Shown here in pieces: positions 27,017 to 34,947 of a stretch of DNA of 64,000 nt. The stretch's first letter is position 1, and the number at the start of each line of letters is the position of its first letter. The translations under genes and the position numbers were made by a program. The notes under the pieces are model-generated. The model was not told where the DNA came from and made no database searches. It saw only the letters and a program-made list of their open reading frames with translations. This DNA is from JBGAJN01 sp044224905. Lineage in GTDB: Bacteria > Verrucomicrobiota > Verrucomicrobiia > Limisphaerales > JBGAJN01. The stretch spans positions 806,001-870,000 of the forward strand of contig JBGAJN010000002.1 in assembly GCA_044224905.1 (NCBI GenBank), given 5' to 3'.

Positions 27017-27724
27017 ATGAATCACCTTCGACTGGGCCGATGGCAGAACGATGGTTGGCGTTCAACTATACTGAGCGCCAGTTTGTTGATCACGGTGGTG
27101 GTGCTATTCCCGCGAATAATTAACGCGCAGGTTGTCAGTCCGTCGGCGATCACGTTGGACGTGGAGTCGAAGATTTGCGCCGGCAAGTGTGTGACGAACC
27201 TCTTGAGTATCACCTTGCCTGCTGGCGGGAGCGTGGTTGTGACCAATGGATCAATGCCGCCGACCGGCGTGTCCGTCGCATACAACCCGGCGACGGTCAG
27301 CAATGTTGCTCCGGGCGGTACGGCCAACTTCTCGGCGGTAATTTGCGGCTCCGGTCCCGTTGCGAACGGAACATTCACTGTCCGTTTTGCAGCCGCGTCG
27401 GGTGGGGCGACTTTGGGCACGATTCCAGTGACGATTGCTGTGAATCCCGCCTACGTGGTGACGGAATCCGGTGCCGTTGTTGTGACCAGCGGCGTGGTGG
27501 AAGTGCGGTACAGTTCCCTGGGCAATGTCGCGTTGCCCGGTGCTTCGGTGGCGGTGGCGATGGAAGGTATGACCTACGTGGCGCCACAAAGCCGGCTTCA
27601 TCCGACAATGGCGGGCGATACAAATCACCCCATTGCGACAGTGAGCACCACCATTGGCAACGTTCGCACGTTCACATTGGCGCGTGGCGCTAAGGTGCAG
27701 GTCAAGGGTGTTTGTCCGCCGTGA
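27017..27724 (+). CDS. Secreted hypothetical protein, beta-sandwich-like
   Basis: 235 residues with an N-terminal export helix (SLLITVVVLFPRIINAQ). The remainder is rich in V, T, S, A and G with alternating hydrophobic strands and conserved-looking NPATVSNVAPGGTANFS, typical of immunoglobulin- or BACON-like domains of extracellular proteins. A Cys pair (KICAGKC) could form a disulphide. The C-terminus ends VKGVCPP. No catalytic motif and no membrane anchor are visible. Confidence 0.6.
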   Translation: MNHLRLGRWQNDGWRSTILSASLLITVVVLFPRIINAQVVSPSAITLDVESKICAGKCVTNLLSITLPAGGSVVVTNGSMPPTGVSVAYNPATVSNVAPGGTANFSAVICGSGPVANGTFTVRFAAASGGATLGTIPVTIAVNPAYVVTESGAVVVTSGVVEVRYSSLGNVALPGASVAVAMEGMTYVAPQSRLHPTMAGDTNHPIATVSTTIGNVRTFTLARGAKVQVKGVCPP

Positions 27725-27877
27725 CGTTTTCCTCTGTCGGCCGCGACGTCACTTCGGGTTTCGCCGACACGCTCGAGGTTCAATCTCGTTGACTTCTCCG
27801 CGGTCGATGCGGATACTGCGAGAAATCACCCGATCAACGAACGCGCGCAAAGCTGCGCCGACACAGCAGGAGTGCCT

Positions 27878-28327
27878 ATGAAAATTGGTGGAACGATCAG
27901 TGAAATCCTTCGCGAAAAAGGATCGCGAGTGTGGTCCATTTCTCCCGAAGCCAAAGTCTTCGATGCGCTTCAACTCATGACCGACCGGAATATCGGGGCG
28001 TTGCCCGTTCTGGAAGGAACTCGCCTCGTAGGCATTCTCACTGAACGGGATTACGCCCGCAAAGTCGCGCTGCTGGGCCGATCTTCCAAGCAGACGTCCG
28101 TGCGGGATATTATGAACACGGAACTGGTTTTCGTGAGCCCGCACGAGTCCGTCGAGGAATGCATGCGGATGATGACGGAGACGCGCGTGCGTCACATCCC
28201 GATCATGGCGGGTGACCAGCTGCAAGGAATTGTTTCCATCGGCGACCTGGTGAAGTGGATCATCTCCGCGCAACGTGCGGCGTTGCATCAAATGGAGCAC
28301 TACATCGCTGGCGGTTATCCCGGTTGA
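27878..28327 (+). CDS. CBS domain-pair protein
   Basis: 149 residues made almost entirely of two CBS domains: VFDALQLMTDRNIGALPVLE with LVGILTERDYARKV, and RDIMNTELVFVSPHESVEEC with VRHIPIMAGDQLQGIVSIGD. Pairs like this bind adenine nucleotides and act as energy sensors. The ATG at 27878 has a good ribosome-binding site (AGGAG at 27868-27872, five bases upstream), which decides against the GTG at 27872. It stands alone, with no obvious partner enzyme next to it. Confidence 0.92.
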   Translation: MKIGGTISEILREKGSRVWSISPEAKVFDALQLMTDRNIGALPVLEGTRLVGILTERDYARKVALLGRSSKQTSVRDIMNTELVFVSPHESVEECMRMMTETRVRHIPIMAGDQLQGIVSIGDLVKWIISAQRAALHQMEHYIAGGYPG

Positions 28328-28476
28328 GCCCCGGCCGCGGTTCGTTTTCGACGAGCCTGCCGTGCAAAGTTTAGTTCCCCCTGAATAATCTGGTGGCTCA
28401 AACCATCGGATCAGTTGCCCATCACGTGGCAAACTTTCTTGTTTCGGATTCGTGGTGACCAACCCAGAATCAACCC

Positions 28477-29811
28477 ATGAATGTTTTCAAAACCTTTGGT
28501 GTCGCCGCTGCGCTGGGCTCACTTTGTCTGTCGTGTGCGACGATCGATCCCTCGCGTGATGAGACCGGTTTCGTCCGCATCTTCGATGGCAAGACGCTTA
28601 ATGGCTGGGAGCTCCACGGAAAGAAGGGTGACGGTTACGGCGTGAAACACGGCGCAATTTATTGCGCCAAGGGCGGCGGCGGAAATCTCCTCACGACGAA
28701 AACCTACGACAATTTCATATTGCGCTTCGACTTTCTTCTCGAGCGCGAATCGAACAACGGTATCGCCATCCGCTCTCCGCTTGGTGGGAAATCGCTCGCT
28801 TACGAGGGCATTGAAATTCAGGTGCTGGACGCGGCCTACAGCAAGCCCCTCAAGCCCGCGCAGTATCACGGCTCGATTTACGACGTCGTGCCTGCCTTGC
28901 GTGGCGCATTGCGGTCCGCCGGTCAGTGGAACTCCGAGGAGATCATCGCCGATGGCCGCCACATTAAAGTTACCGTGAACGGGAAAGTGATCGTTGACGC
29001 CGACCTCAACGACGTGACGGATCCCGAGACATTGAAGAAGCACCCAGGCCTCTTACGCGAGAGCGGGCACATCGGTTTTCTTGGCCACAACGATTACTGT
29101 GAGTTCGCCAATCTCCGTATCAAAGAGCTCCCGAATACGCGCAGACTGGGAAGTCCGTTTACGCGCGACAACAATCCGCCGCCGGGATTCTCGGCGTTGT
29201 TCAATGGTCGTGATTTGACCGGCTGGCAAGGCGTGCTCGCGCGGACCAATGACAATCCCGCCGCGCGCGCGATGCTTTCGCCAGCCGCCCGTGCCGCCGC
29301 GCAAGCGAAAGCCAACCAACTCATGCGCGATCACTGGAGCATTCAGCGTGGTGTGCTCACGTATGATGGCAAGGGATACAGCCTCGGCTCCGCGAAGGAT
29401 TACGGCGATTTCGAACTGATCGTTGACTGGAAGATCACCGAAGGTGGCGACAGCGGAATTTATCTCCGGGGTGCTCCGCAGGTGCAGATCTGGGATCGCG
29501 CCGAAGGTTCCGGCGGCTTGTACAACAACAAGATTCACACGAACAAACCGCCCGTGCGGGCCGACCGTTTTGTGGGTGAATGGAATCGTTTCCAGATCCT
29601 GATGATCGGCGACAAGGTAACGGTCCATCTTAACGACGAATTGGTCGCGAACGCCGTGACGATGGAAAACTATTGGGAACGCAACAAGCCGATTTATCCC
29701 TTCGGCCCGATTGAACTCCAGCACCACGGCAGCTCGCTTTATTTCAAAAACATTTTCGTCCGCGAACTGCCGCGCAAGGAAAACAAAACCACCAATCCCT
29801 TTTTTCCATGA
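28477..29811 (+). CDS. Lipoprotein with two DUF1080 (3-keto-disaccharide hydrolase) domains
   Basis: 444 residues. The N-terminus is a lipoprotein signal with lipobox LSC (Cys20). Two DUF1080 domains follow. The first starts FVRIFDGKTLNGWELHGK at about residue 32 and the second FSALFNGRDLTGWQG at about residue 238. Both contain concanavalin-like strands such as NNGIAIRSPLGG / DSGIYLRGAPQVQI and GPIELQHHGSSLYFKNIFV. DUF1080 proteins cleave 3-keto-glycosides or bind sugars. It overlaps the oxidoreductase gene by four bases (ATGA), a pairing common in Verrucomicrobia and Planctomycetes. It probably acts in the periplasm in sugar breakdown. Confidence 0.9.
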   Translation: MNVFKTFGVAAALGSLCLSCATIDPSRDETGFVRIFDGKTLNGWELHGKKGDGYGVKHGAIYCAKGGGGNLLTTKTYDNFILRFDFLLERESNNGIAIRSPLGGKSLAYEGIEIQVLDAAYSKPLKPAQYHGSIYDVVPALRGALRSAGQWNSEEIIADGRHIKVTVNGKVIVDADLNDVTDPETLKKHPGLLRESGHIGFLGHNDYCEFANLRIKELPNTRRLGSPFTRDNNPPPGFSALFNGRDLTGWQGVLARTNDNPAARAMLSPAARAAAQAKANQLMRDHWSIQRGVLTYDGKGYSLGSAKDYGDFELIVDWKITEGGDSGIYLRGAPQVQIWDRAEGSGGLYNNKIHTNKPPVRADRFVGEWNRFQILMIGDKVTVHLNDELVANAVTMENYWERNKPIYPFGPIELQHHGSSLYFKNIFVRELPRKENKTTNPFFP

Positions 29812-31112
29812 ACCGCGCTTTGAATCGCCGGCAATTCCTCGCCTCCACTGCTGCCGCCGCCGCCAGCACGGTCATCTGGGGCGGTTGCCAGACCGCCAAG
29901 AGTGGACGTCGCATCATCGGCGCGAACGAACGCCTGAACATCGGCTGCATCGGCACCGCCAATCGCGCGGCGTCGGATATTGCCGGAGTGAAGAACGAAA
30001 ACATCGTTGCGCTGTGCGACGTCGATGAAACTTTTCTCGCCGCGAAGCTCAAGGAGTTTCCTGGTGCGAAGACGTATCGCGATTTCCGGCGAATGCTGGA
30101 GCAAAACGACATCGACGCCGTCGTCGTCGGCACGCCCGATCACACGCACGCAGTGGCGACCGTCGGAGCTTTGAACAGCGGTCGCCATGCCTATTGCGAG
30201 AAGCCGCTGACGCGCACCGTTTCCGAGGCGCGCATCGTTCGCAACCTCGCGCGCAAGACCGGCCTCGCAACGCAGATGGGCAATCAAATTCACGCGAGCG
30301 CGAATTATCGCCGCGTCGTCGAACTCGTGCAGGCCGGCGCGATCGGTCCCGTGAAGGAAGTTCACGTGTGGGCAGCTTCAATGTACGGGCACATCGAGTA
30401 TCCGAAGGAATTTCCGCCCGTGCCCGCGAGTCTCGATTGGGACCTTTGGCTCGGGCCGGTCACGCCCAAGCCGTATCACCCGGACTTCGCGCCATTCAAA
30501 TGGCGCAATTGGTGGCATTTCGGCGGCGGCTCGCTCGCCGACTTCGGCTGTCACTACATGGACCTGCCGCATTGGGCGCTTGGATTGAGCGGGCCCTTAT
30601 CTGTCGAGCCCGTGGAGACTTCTCCGCCTGACAAAGAGCGTCCGCCCGTTGCGCTTGTTCTGAAATACCGTCATCCGGCGCGTGGCGCGCAACCGCCGGT
30701 GAATTTGTTCTGGTATCAAGGCGGCGGCCATCCAGCGCAACTGCCCGCGAAATTTGAAAAAGATTTCCGATCCGGCGTCCTCTTCATCGGTGAGAAGGGA
30801 ATGCTGCTCTCGAGTTACTCGAAACATTATCTCCTGCCTGAAGACAAGTTCGTCGGCTTCGCGCCACCCGCACCGACGATTCCTGATTCTGTCGGCCATC
30901 ACGAAGAATGGATTCGGGCTTGTAAGAGTGGCAGTCCGACCTTGAGCAACTTCGAATACGCCGGCGCGCTCAGCGAGGCCGTATTGCTCGGCAACGTCGC
31001 GCACCGCGTCGGTCAGAAGATCGAATGGGATGCGCCGAATGCCCGTGTGACCAACTGCCCGGCAGCCGAGCAGTTCGTGCAGCACCACTATCGGCGTGGT
31101 TGGAAAATTTGA
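29808..31112 (+). CDS. Tat-exported Gfo/Idh/MocA family oxidoreductase
   Basis: 434 residues. A twin-arginine signal (NRRQFLASTAAAAASTVIWG) targets it to the periplasm. The NAD(P)-binding domain begins LNIGCIGTANRAASDIAG, then ALCDVDETFL, and the sugar-dehydrogenase motif is YCEKPLTRTVSEA. The second domain includes NWWHFGGGSLADFGCHYMDL, with the family's D...H pattern. Members oxidise or reduce sugar carbons, often making 3-keto sugars. The four-base overlap with the DUF1080 lipoprotein fits a shared 3-keto-sugar pathway (inference). Confidence 0.92.
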   Translation: MNRALNRRQFLASTAAAAASTVIWGGCQTAKSGRRIIGANERLNIGCIGTANRAASDIAGVKNENIVALCDVDETFLAAKLKEFPGAKTYRDFRRMLEQNDIDAVVVGTPDHTHAVATVGALNSGRHAYCEKPLTRTVSEARIVRNLARKTGLATQMGNQIHASANYRRVVELVQAGAIGPVKEVHVWAASMYGHIEYPKEFPPVPASLDWDLWLGPVTPKPYHPDFAPFKWRNWWHFGGGSLADFGCHYMDLPHWALGLSGPLSVEPVETSPPDKERPPVALVLKYRHPARGAQPPVNLFWYQGGGHPAQLPAKFEKDFRSGVLFIGEKGMLLSSYSKHYLLPEDKFVGFAPPAPTIPDSVGHHEEWIRACKSGSPTLSNFEYAGALSEAVLLGNVAHRVGQKIEWDAPNARVTNCPAAEQFVQHHYRRGWKI

Positions 31113-31190
31113 CGGAGGCGACCGCTAACCGCTGCATTTGCGGAATCCAACTTCCCTCCGCCGGTTGCCATACCCTATAAGGACGGGGTC

Positions 31191-33221
31191 ATGCCGAATT
31201 CGCCGGAACTTTCGCTCGCTTTGCCGCTCACGGCGATTGGCGTCGGTCCCGAGCGCGCGCGGATGCTGGCGCGGATCAAACTCCACACCATTGGCGATCT
31301 CCTGTTGCACGCGCCGCGGCGTTACGAGGATCGGCGGAAGTTCGTCGCCATTCGCGATCTAAAACTCGGCGAACCCGCCACGGTGCGTGGCAAGGTGATG
31401 GCCGCCGGGATGAAGCGCTTTCGCAAAGGCGCGCGTTCCATGTTCGAGTGCGTGCTCGACGACGGCTCGGCGCGCTTGCACTTGCGTTGGTGGCGCGCGG
31501 AACCGTGGATGGAGGATCGTTACGCTGTTGGTCGCGAGTTTCTTGTTTACGGCAAGGCCGAGTCGCTGCGTCCGCGTATGATCGATCATCCGGAGACGGA
31601 GCTCATCGAAGACGGCGAGGACGAGTTTGTGCACTTGAACCGCATCGTGCCGATTCATCCGCTGACGGAAGGCGTGTCGGCGCGCGTGATGCGCGGCTTG
31701 GTGTGGCGCGCATTGGACAAGTTCGAGAACTGCATCACCGATCCGCATCCGGAGATTCCGCTCGCCGATCTGCCGGCGCGCGCGAATGCCGTGCGGATGC
31801 TGCATTTCCCGAACGAGGCGACGGATGTCGAACTCGCGCGCCAACGTCTCGCGATGGATGAGTTCATCGAGTTGCAGCTCGCGATTCAGACGCGACGGCA
31901 GAACCTCCACGCGAAAGCGAAGGGGCTCCCGTGCGCGGGCGACAATCGGTTGATCAAACCGTTTCTCGCGCGGCTCGGATTCACGCTCACCGGCGCGCAA
32001 ACGAATGTGCTCCGCGAACTGCGCCACGAACTCGGCGGCGCGCATCCGATGCGGCGCCTGCTGCAAGGCGATGTGGGCTCCGGCAAAACCGTCGTCGCGG
32101 CCTGCTGCGCCTTGATGGCGATGGAGAGCGGATATCAAGTGGCGTTGATGGCGCCGACGGAGATTCTCGCGGAGCAACATTATCGCACCTTCCGTGAATG
32201 GCTCGAGCCGCTCGGGATCACGGTGGAGTTGCGGACGGGCTCGGTGAAAACTTCCAATTCGCTGCAACCCGCGCTCGGGTTCAAGGCGGGTGCGCGGCAG
32301 TCCGCGCCGGGTTTTCAAAGTGCGGCCACCCTGACCATCGGTACACACGCGTTGATCGAATCCGGATTTGCACCGGACAAACTCGGCCTCGTGATCATCG
32401 ACGAACAGCATAAGTTCGGGGTCACGCAGCGCGAGAAACTCGTCCGCAAGGGCGCGTATCCGCACTTGCTCGTGATGACCGCCACGCCGATCCCGCGCAC
32501 GCTCGGCCTCACGCTCTACGGCGATCTCGACATCTCGACCATCAACGAAATGCCTGCTGGGCGCGGTCGTTTGAAAACGTTCGTGCGCACGCCGGATGCG
32601 TTGCCGAAGGTGTGGAAGTTCATTCGCGAGCAACTTGAGCAGGGTCGGCAGGCGTATGTCGTTTATCCGCGAGTCGAAGAATCGGACAACGGCGACGTGA
32701 AAGCCGTTACGCGGGAGTGGGAGAAGTTGCGAAGCGAAATTGCTCCGTTCGCGGTGGGCCTGTTGCACGGACGATTGGCCAGCGACCAGAAGGATCGCGT
32801 GATGCGGGCGTTCGGAGCGAACGAGATCCACGTGTTGCTGGCGACGTCGGTGGTCGAAGTTGGCGTTAACGTGCCTAATGCCACGGTGATGTTGATCGAG
32901 AACGCGGAGCAGTTTGGCCTCGCGCAACTGCACCAACTTCGCGGACGCATCGGGCGTGGCGCGCATGACTCGTATTGCATCCTCGTGGCTTCGGCGAAAA
33001 CGGCCGAGGCGAAGGATCGCTTGAGCGTGCTGGAGCAGACCTTGGATGGGTTTGAAATTGCCGAGGCGGATCTGCGTCTTCGTGGTCCCGGCGACCTTTT
33101 GGGGCAGTCACAGAGCGGATTACCACCGCTGCATTTCGGCGATCTGGCCCAGGATCGGGCGCTCGTTGAGCGGGCGAGGAAGCTTGCCGCGGAGTTTCTT
33201 ACGGGTCGAAAACCGGCCTAA
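31191..33221 (+). CDS. recG: ATP-dependent DNA helicase RecG
   Basis: 676 residues. The N-terminal wedge/OB domain is followed by an SF2 helicase core: Walker A at residues 293-300 (GDVGSGKT), motif II DEQH at 404-407, motif III TATPIPRTL, and C-terminal VVEVGVNVPNATVM and QLHQLRGRIGRG. RecG remodels stalled forks and Holliday junctions. Unusual: between LRTGSVK and TIGTHALI (residues 354-380) the usual short KARRE...G loop is replaced by a longer low-complexity stretch (SNSLQPALGFKAGARQSAPG). All catalytic motifs are intact. It follows the oxidoreductase gene by 78 bases. Confidence 0.95.
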   Translation: MPNSPELSLALPLTAIGVGPERARMLARIKLHTIGDLLLHAPRRYEDRRKFVAIRDLKLGEPATVRGKVMAAGMKRFRKGARSMFECVLDDGSARLHLRWWRAEPWMEDRYAVGREFLVYGKAESLRPRMIDHPETELIEDGEDEFVHLNRIVPIHPLTEGVSARVMRGLVWRALDKFENCITDPHPEIPLADLPARANAVRMLHFPNEATDVELARQRLAMDEFIELQLAIQTRRQNLHAKAKGLPCAGDNRLIKPFLARLGFTLTGAQTNVLRELRHELGGAHPMRRLLQGDVGSGKTVVAACCALMAMESGYQVALMAPTEILAEQHYRTFREWLEPLGITVELRTGSVKTSNSLQPALGFKAGARQSAPGFQSAATLTIGTHALIESGFAPDKLGLVIIDEQHKFGVTQREKLVRKGAYPHLLVMTATPIPRTLGLTLYGDLDISTINEMPAGRGRLKTFVRTPDALPKVWKFIREQLEQGRQAYVVYPRVEESDNGDVKAVTREWEKLRSEIAPFAVGLLHGRLASDQKDRVMRAFGANEIHVLLATSVVEVGVNVPNATVMLIENAEQFGLAQLHQLRGRIGRGAHDSYCILVASAKTAEAKDRLSVLEQTLDGFEIAEADLRLRGPGDLLGQSQSGLPPLHFGDLAQDRALVERARKLAAEFLTGRKPA

Positions 33222-33265
33222 AGATTTTTCTTGGCGAGTTGGTTGGTTTGACTAAGCTGCCGCCC

Positions 33266-33406
33266 ATGAAGAAGTCACTCAATTACATCCTCATTGCCAT
33301 GGTGAGCACGTTCGTGCTCGTCGGCTGCGAAAAGAAACAAGAAGCGCCGAAGGTTCCTGACGCCCCGAAGGCTCCGGAAGTTCCGGCCGCTCCGAAGGCT
33401 CCGTAA
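33266..33406 (+). CDS. Small proline-rich lipoprotein (46 residues)
   Basis: ATG at 33266 to TAA at 33404-33406. The product begins MKKSLNYILIAMVSTFVLVG and then Cys21, a clear lipoprotein signal with lipobox LVGC. The mature part is only 26 residues: EKKQ followed by A-P-K/E-V/A-P repeats. It is too short for an enzyme and may be a surface spacer or simply a small envelope lipoprotein. A strong terminator follows at 33429, so it is expressed as its own short transcript or at the end of the recG transcript. The next gene encodes a lipoprotein with a similar QKQES...AP start. Confidence 0.7.
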   Translation: MKKSLNYILIAMVSTFVLVGCEKKQEAPKVPDAPKAPEVPAAPKAP

Positions 33407-33428
33407 GGTTCGCCTGATTTAGAATCAC

Positions 33429-33464
33429 ACCGGAAGAGTCGCGAGGCTCTTCCGGTTCTTTTTT
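33429..33464 (+). terminator. Rho-independent terminator after the small lipoprotein gene
   Basis: A perfect 10-base stem (ACCGGAAGAG / CTCTTCCGGT, 33429-33438 and 33447-33456) with an 8-base loop is followed directly by TCTTTTTT. It lies 22 bases after the stop of the small lipoprotein gene and ends that transcript before the next lipoprotein gene. Confidence 0.92.
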
Positions 33465-33512
33465 GCCCAAACGCCGCTTGGATTCGTAGGTCGGCTCATC
33501 TATTTTCGCGAC

Positions 33513-33872
33513 ATGAAATCACTGCTCGTCCCCGCCTTGCTTGCGTTCGTGATCACTGGCTGCGGTCAGAAGCAAGAATCGCCGGCACCAGCGAAACCCG
33601 CCGCGGCTCCGGCGTCGAGTGGCAATCCGCTCACTGCGCCGACGGATTATCTCGGTGCGGTGGCCAAGGCGAAGAAGCTCTCCGAAGGCACGATCGAGAC
33701 CGCTTCGGTGGGGAACGCGATCCAGCTTTTTCAGGCGCAGGAAGGACGTTTCCCGAAGGATTTGAACGAACTGGTTACCCAGAAGTATCTCGCCGCGCTG
33801 CCGAAGCCGCCGTATCAGATGAAGTTCGACTACAACGCGAAGACCGGTGAGTTCAAGGTCGTGCCGCAGTGA
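33513..33872 (+). CDS. Lipoprotein with pseudopilin (GspG)-like C-terminal domain
   Basis: 119 residues with a lipobox at ITGC (Cys17). An Ala/Pro-rich linker is followed at about residues 66-115 by AIQLFQAQEGRFPKDLNELV and YLAALPKPPYQMKFDYNAKTG. This pattern (F-x-x-x-x-G-R-F/Y-P-x-x-L-x-x-L ... L-P-x-x-P) is the soluble head domain of GspG-type pseudopilins. The methylated N-terminal helix is absent and appears replaced by a lipid anchor. The protein would sit in the envelope facing the periplasm. Its role is unknown. Confidence 0.75.
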   Translation: MKSLLVPALLAFVITGCGQKQESPAPAKPAAAPASSGNPLTAPTDYLGAVAKAKKLSEGTIETASVGNAIQLFQAQEGRFPKDLNELVTQKYLAALPKPPYQMKFDYNAKTGEFKVVPQ

Positions 33873-33887
33873 GCGGTCGTTGTTGTA

Positions 33888-34625
33888 TCACCGATTTGAC
33901 GGCTTTCCACGTCGCAGGCTAAACCACAACCCAATGGTAGCGACTCCAACTAGAGCCACTGAGGACGGCTCCGGTACCGCAACAGGTCCGAGATTGAAGT
34001 AAGCTGCTTCTCCGACGTGGATCGTGACGTTGGTATCCCAACCGCCGAGCGAGTCATACGTGGCGGTCATATAGGTTTGAGTCGCTGAATCCAGAACCCT
34101 CACCCATTCACCGTCGTTCGGCAGCCGCCCAGTGACATTGGAGAACATGACACTGATCGTGCCAGACACTGGGACAGGGCAGGCGAGCAAATGGAGCCCG
34201 TTGGAATAATTGGGATGCCAGATGGGGCCACCCAATTCCGCGATTATGTTCGTGTACGGAACGACATTGCCGACGTAAGTGTTGATAACTGGAGACGCGT
34301 TTACGGGCAAATGCAGCACGCCGCCCCGCCCGTTAGCCGTCGTGTTGAGAGTATAGTTGATGCTCCAGTTGGTTGTCGCCGAGTTAAAGATCGAGACCGG
34401 CAGAAAATTGTTGGCGACGGGATCCCACTCCGTGAATGTGGTCATATCCGGGACGACCGTAAACAGTGTGTTGAGGGTATTGCCTAAACTGTTATCCAGT
34501 TGGTTGGCAACCAAGTTGTCTCCGGGTCGCAAGGTGTAGTTAATGTAGCCGACGACAGCTGGTGAAGTTGCCGCCATTCCGAGCGTGAGAAGAACCGCCG
34601 AGAGTAAGGTTTTGAATGTTTTCAT
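33888..34625 (-). CDS. PEP-CTERM sorting domain protein
   Basis: 245 residues. The signal peptide (residues 1-23, MKTFKTLLSAVLLTLGMAAT and on) is followed by a beta-rich region (GYINYTLRPGDNLVANQLDN). The C-terminus has the complete PEP-CTERM tripartite signal: VPEPSS, a hydrophobic helix (VALVGVATIGLWFSL) and the basic tail RRGKPSNR. Such proteins are recognised by an exosortase and linked to extracellular polysaccharide. No exosortase gene is in the window. The gene converges on the GspG-like lipoprotein gene, 15 bases apart. Confidence 0.9.
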   Translation of the reverse strand: MKTFKTLLSAVLLTLGMAATSPAVVGYINYTLRPGDNLVANQLDNSLGNTLNTLFTVVPDMTTFTEWDPVANNFLPVSIFNSATTNWSINYTLNTTANGRGGVLHLPVNASPVINTYVGNVVPYTNIIAELGGPIWHPNYSNGLHLLACPVPVSGTISVMFSNVTGRLPNDGEWVRVLDSATQTYMTATYDSLGGWDTNVTIHVGEAAYFNLGPVAVPEPSSVALVGVATIGLWFSLRRGKPSNR

Positions 34626-34947
34626 GAGAGGTCCCGTTTGCTGCTGCTTTTAGGATTTGCCGTCGATGCCCGACAAGGTGCCGCTTGCTAAGCTCCCGCC
34701 GCTTCTGGATTTGGGTGCGGAGGAAGTGTTATGAGGTGGCCAGATTTTCTACGAATTGTCAACGCTGGGTTACCTTCCGCGAGCGTTTTCGAAATTGCCT
34801 ACTGCGATTGTCAATCGGTCCAGCGCCACCGGCTGCGCGAGGTTTGTCCCATCGCTGTAAATCTTGCGAATCTGAACCCTCAAATTCCCTCGCACTTTTC
34901 CCTCGCCAAAATTCCAGCGGCGGTGCAAACACTCTCCCTTCATTTTC
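34626..34947. other. Intergenic region between divergent PEP-CTERM and guaA genes
   Basis: 322 bases that should contain promoters for both divergent genes. Frames here are short and not protein-like. I looked for a purine-riboswitch-like fold ahead of guaA and saw no convincing one by eye. Confidence 0.3.

Noticed and set aside
31359..32966. 535-codon frame on the minus strand opposite recG
   Set aside because: recG carries all helicase motifs on the plus strand; the opposing frame is His/Arg-rich, as expected of a GC-rich antisense shadow.
34626..34947. Purine riboswitch ahead of guaA
   Set aside because: No conserved three-way-junction core could be recognised by eye.
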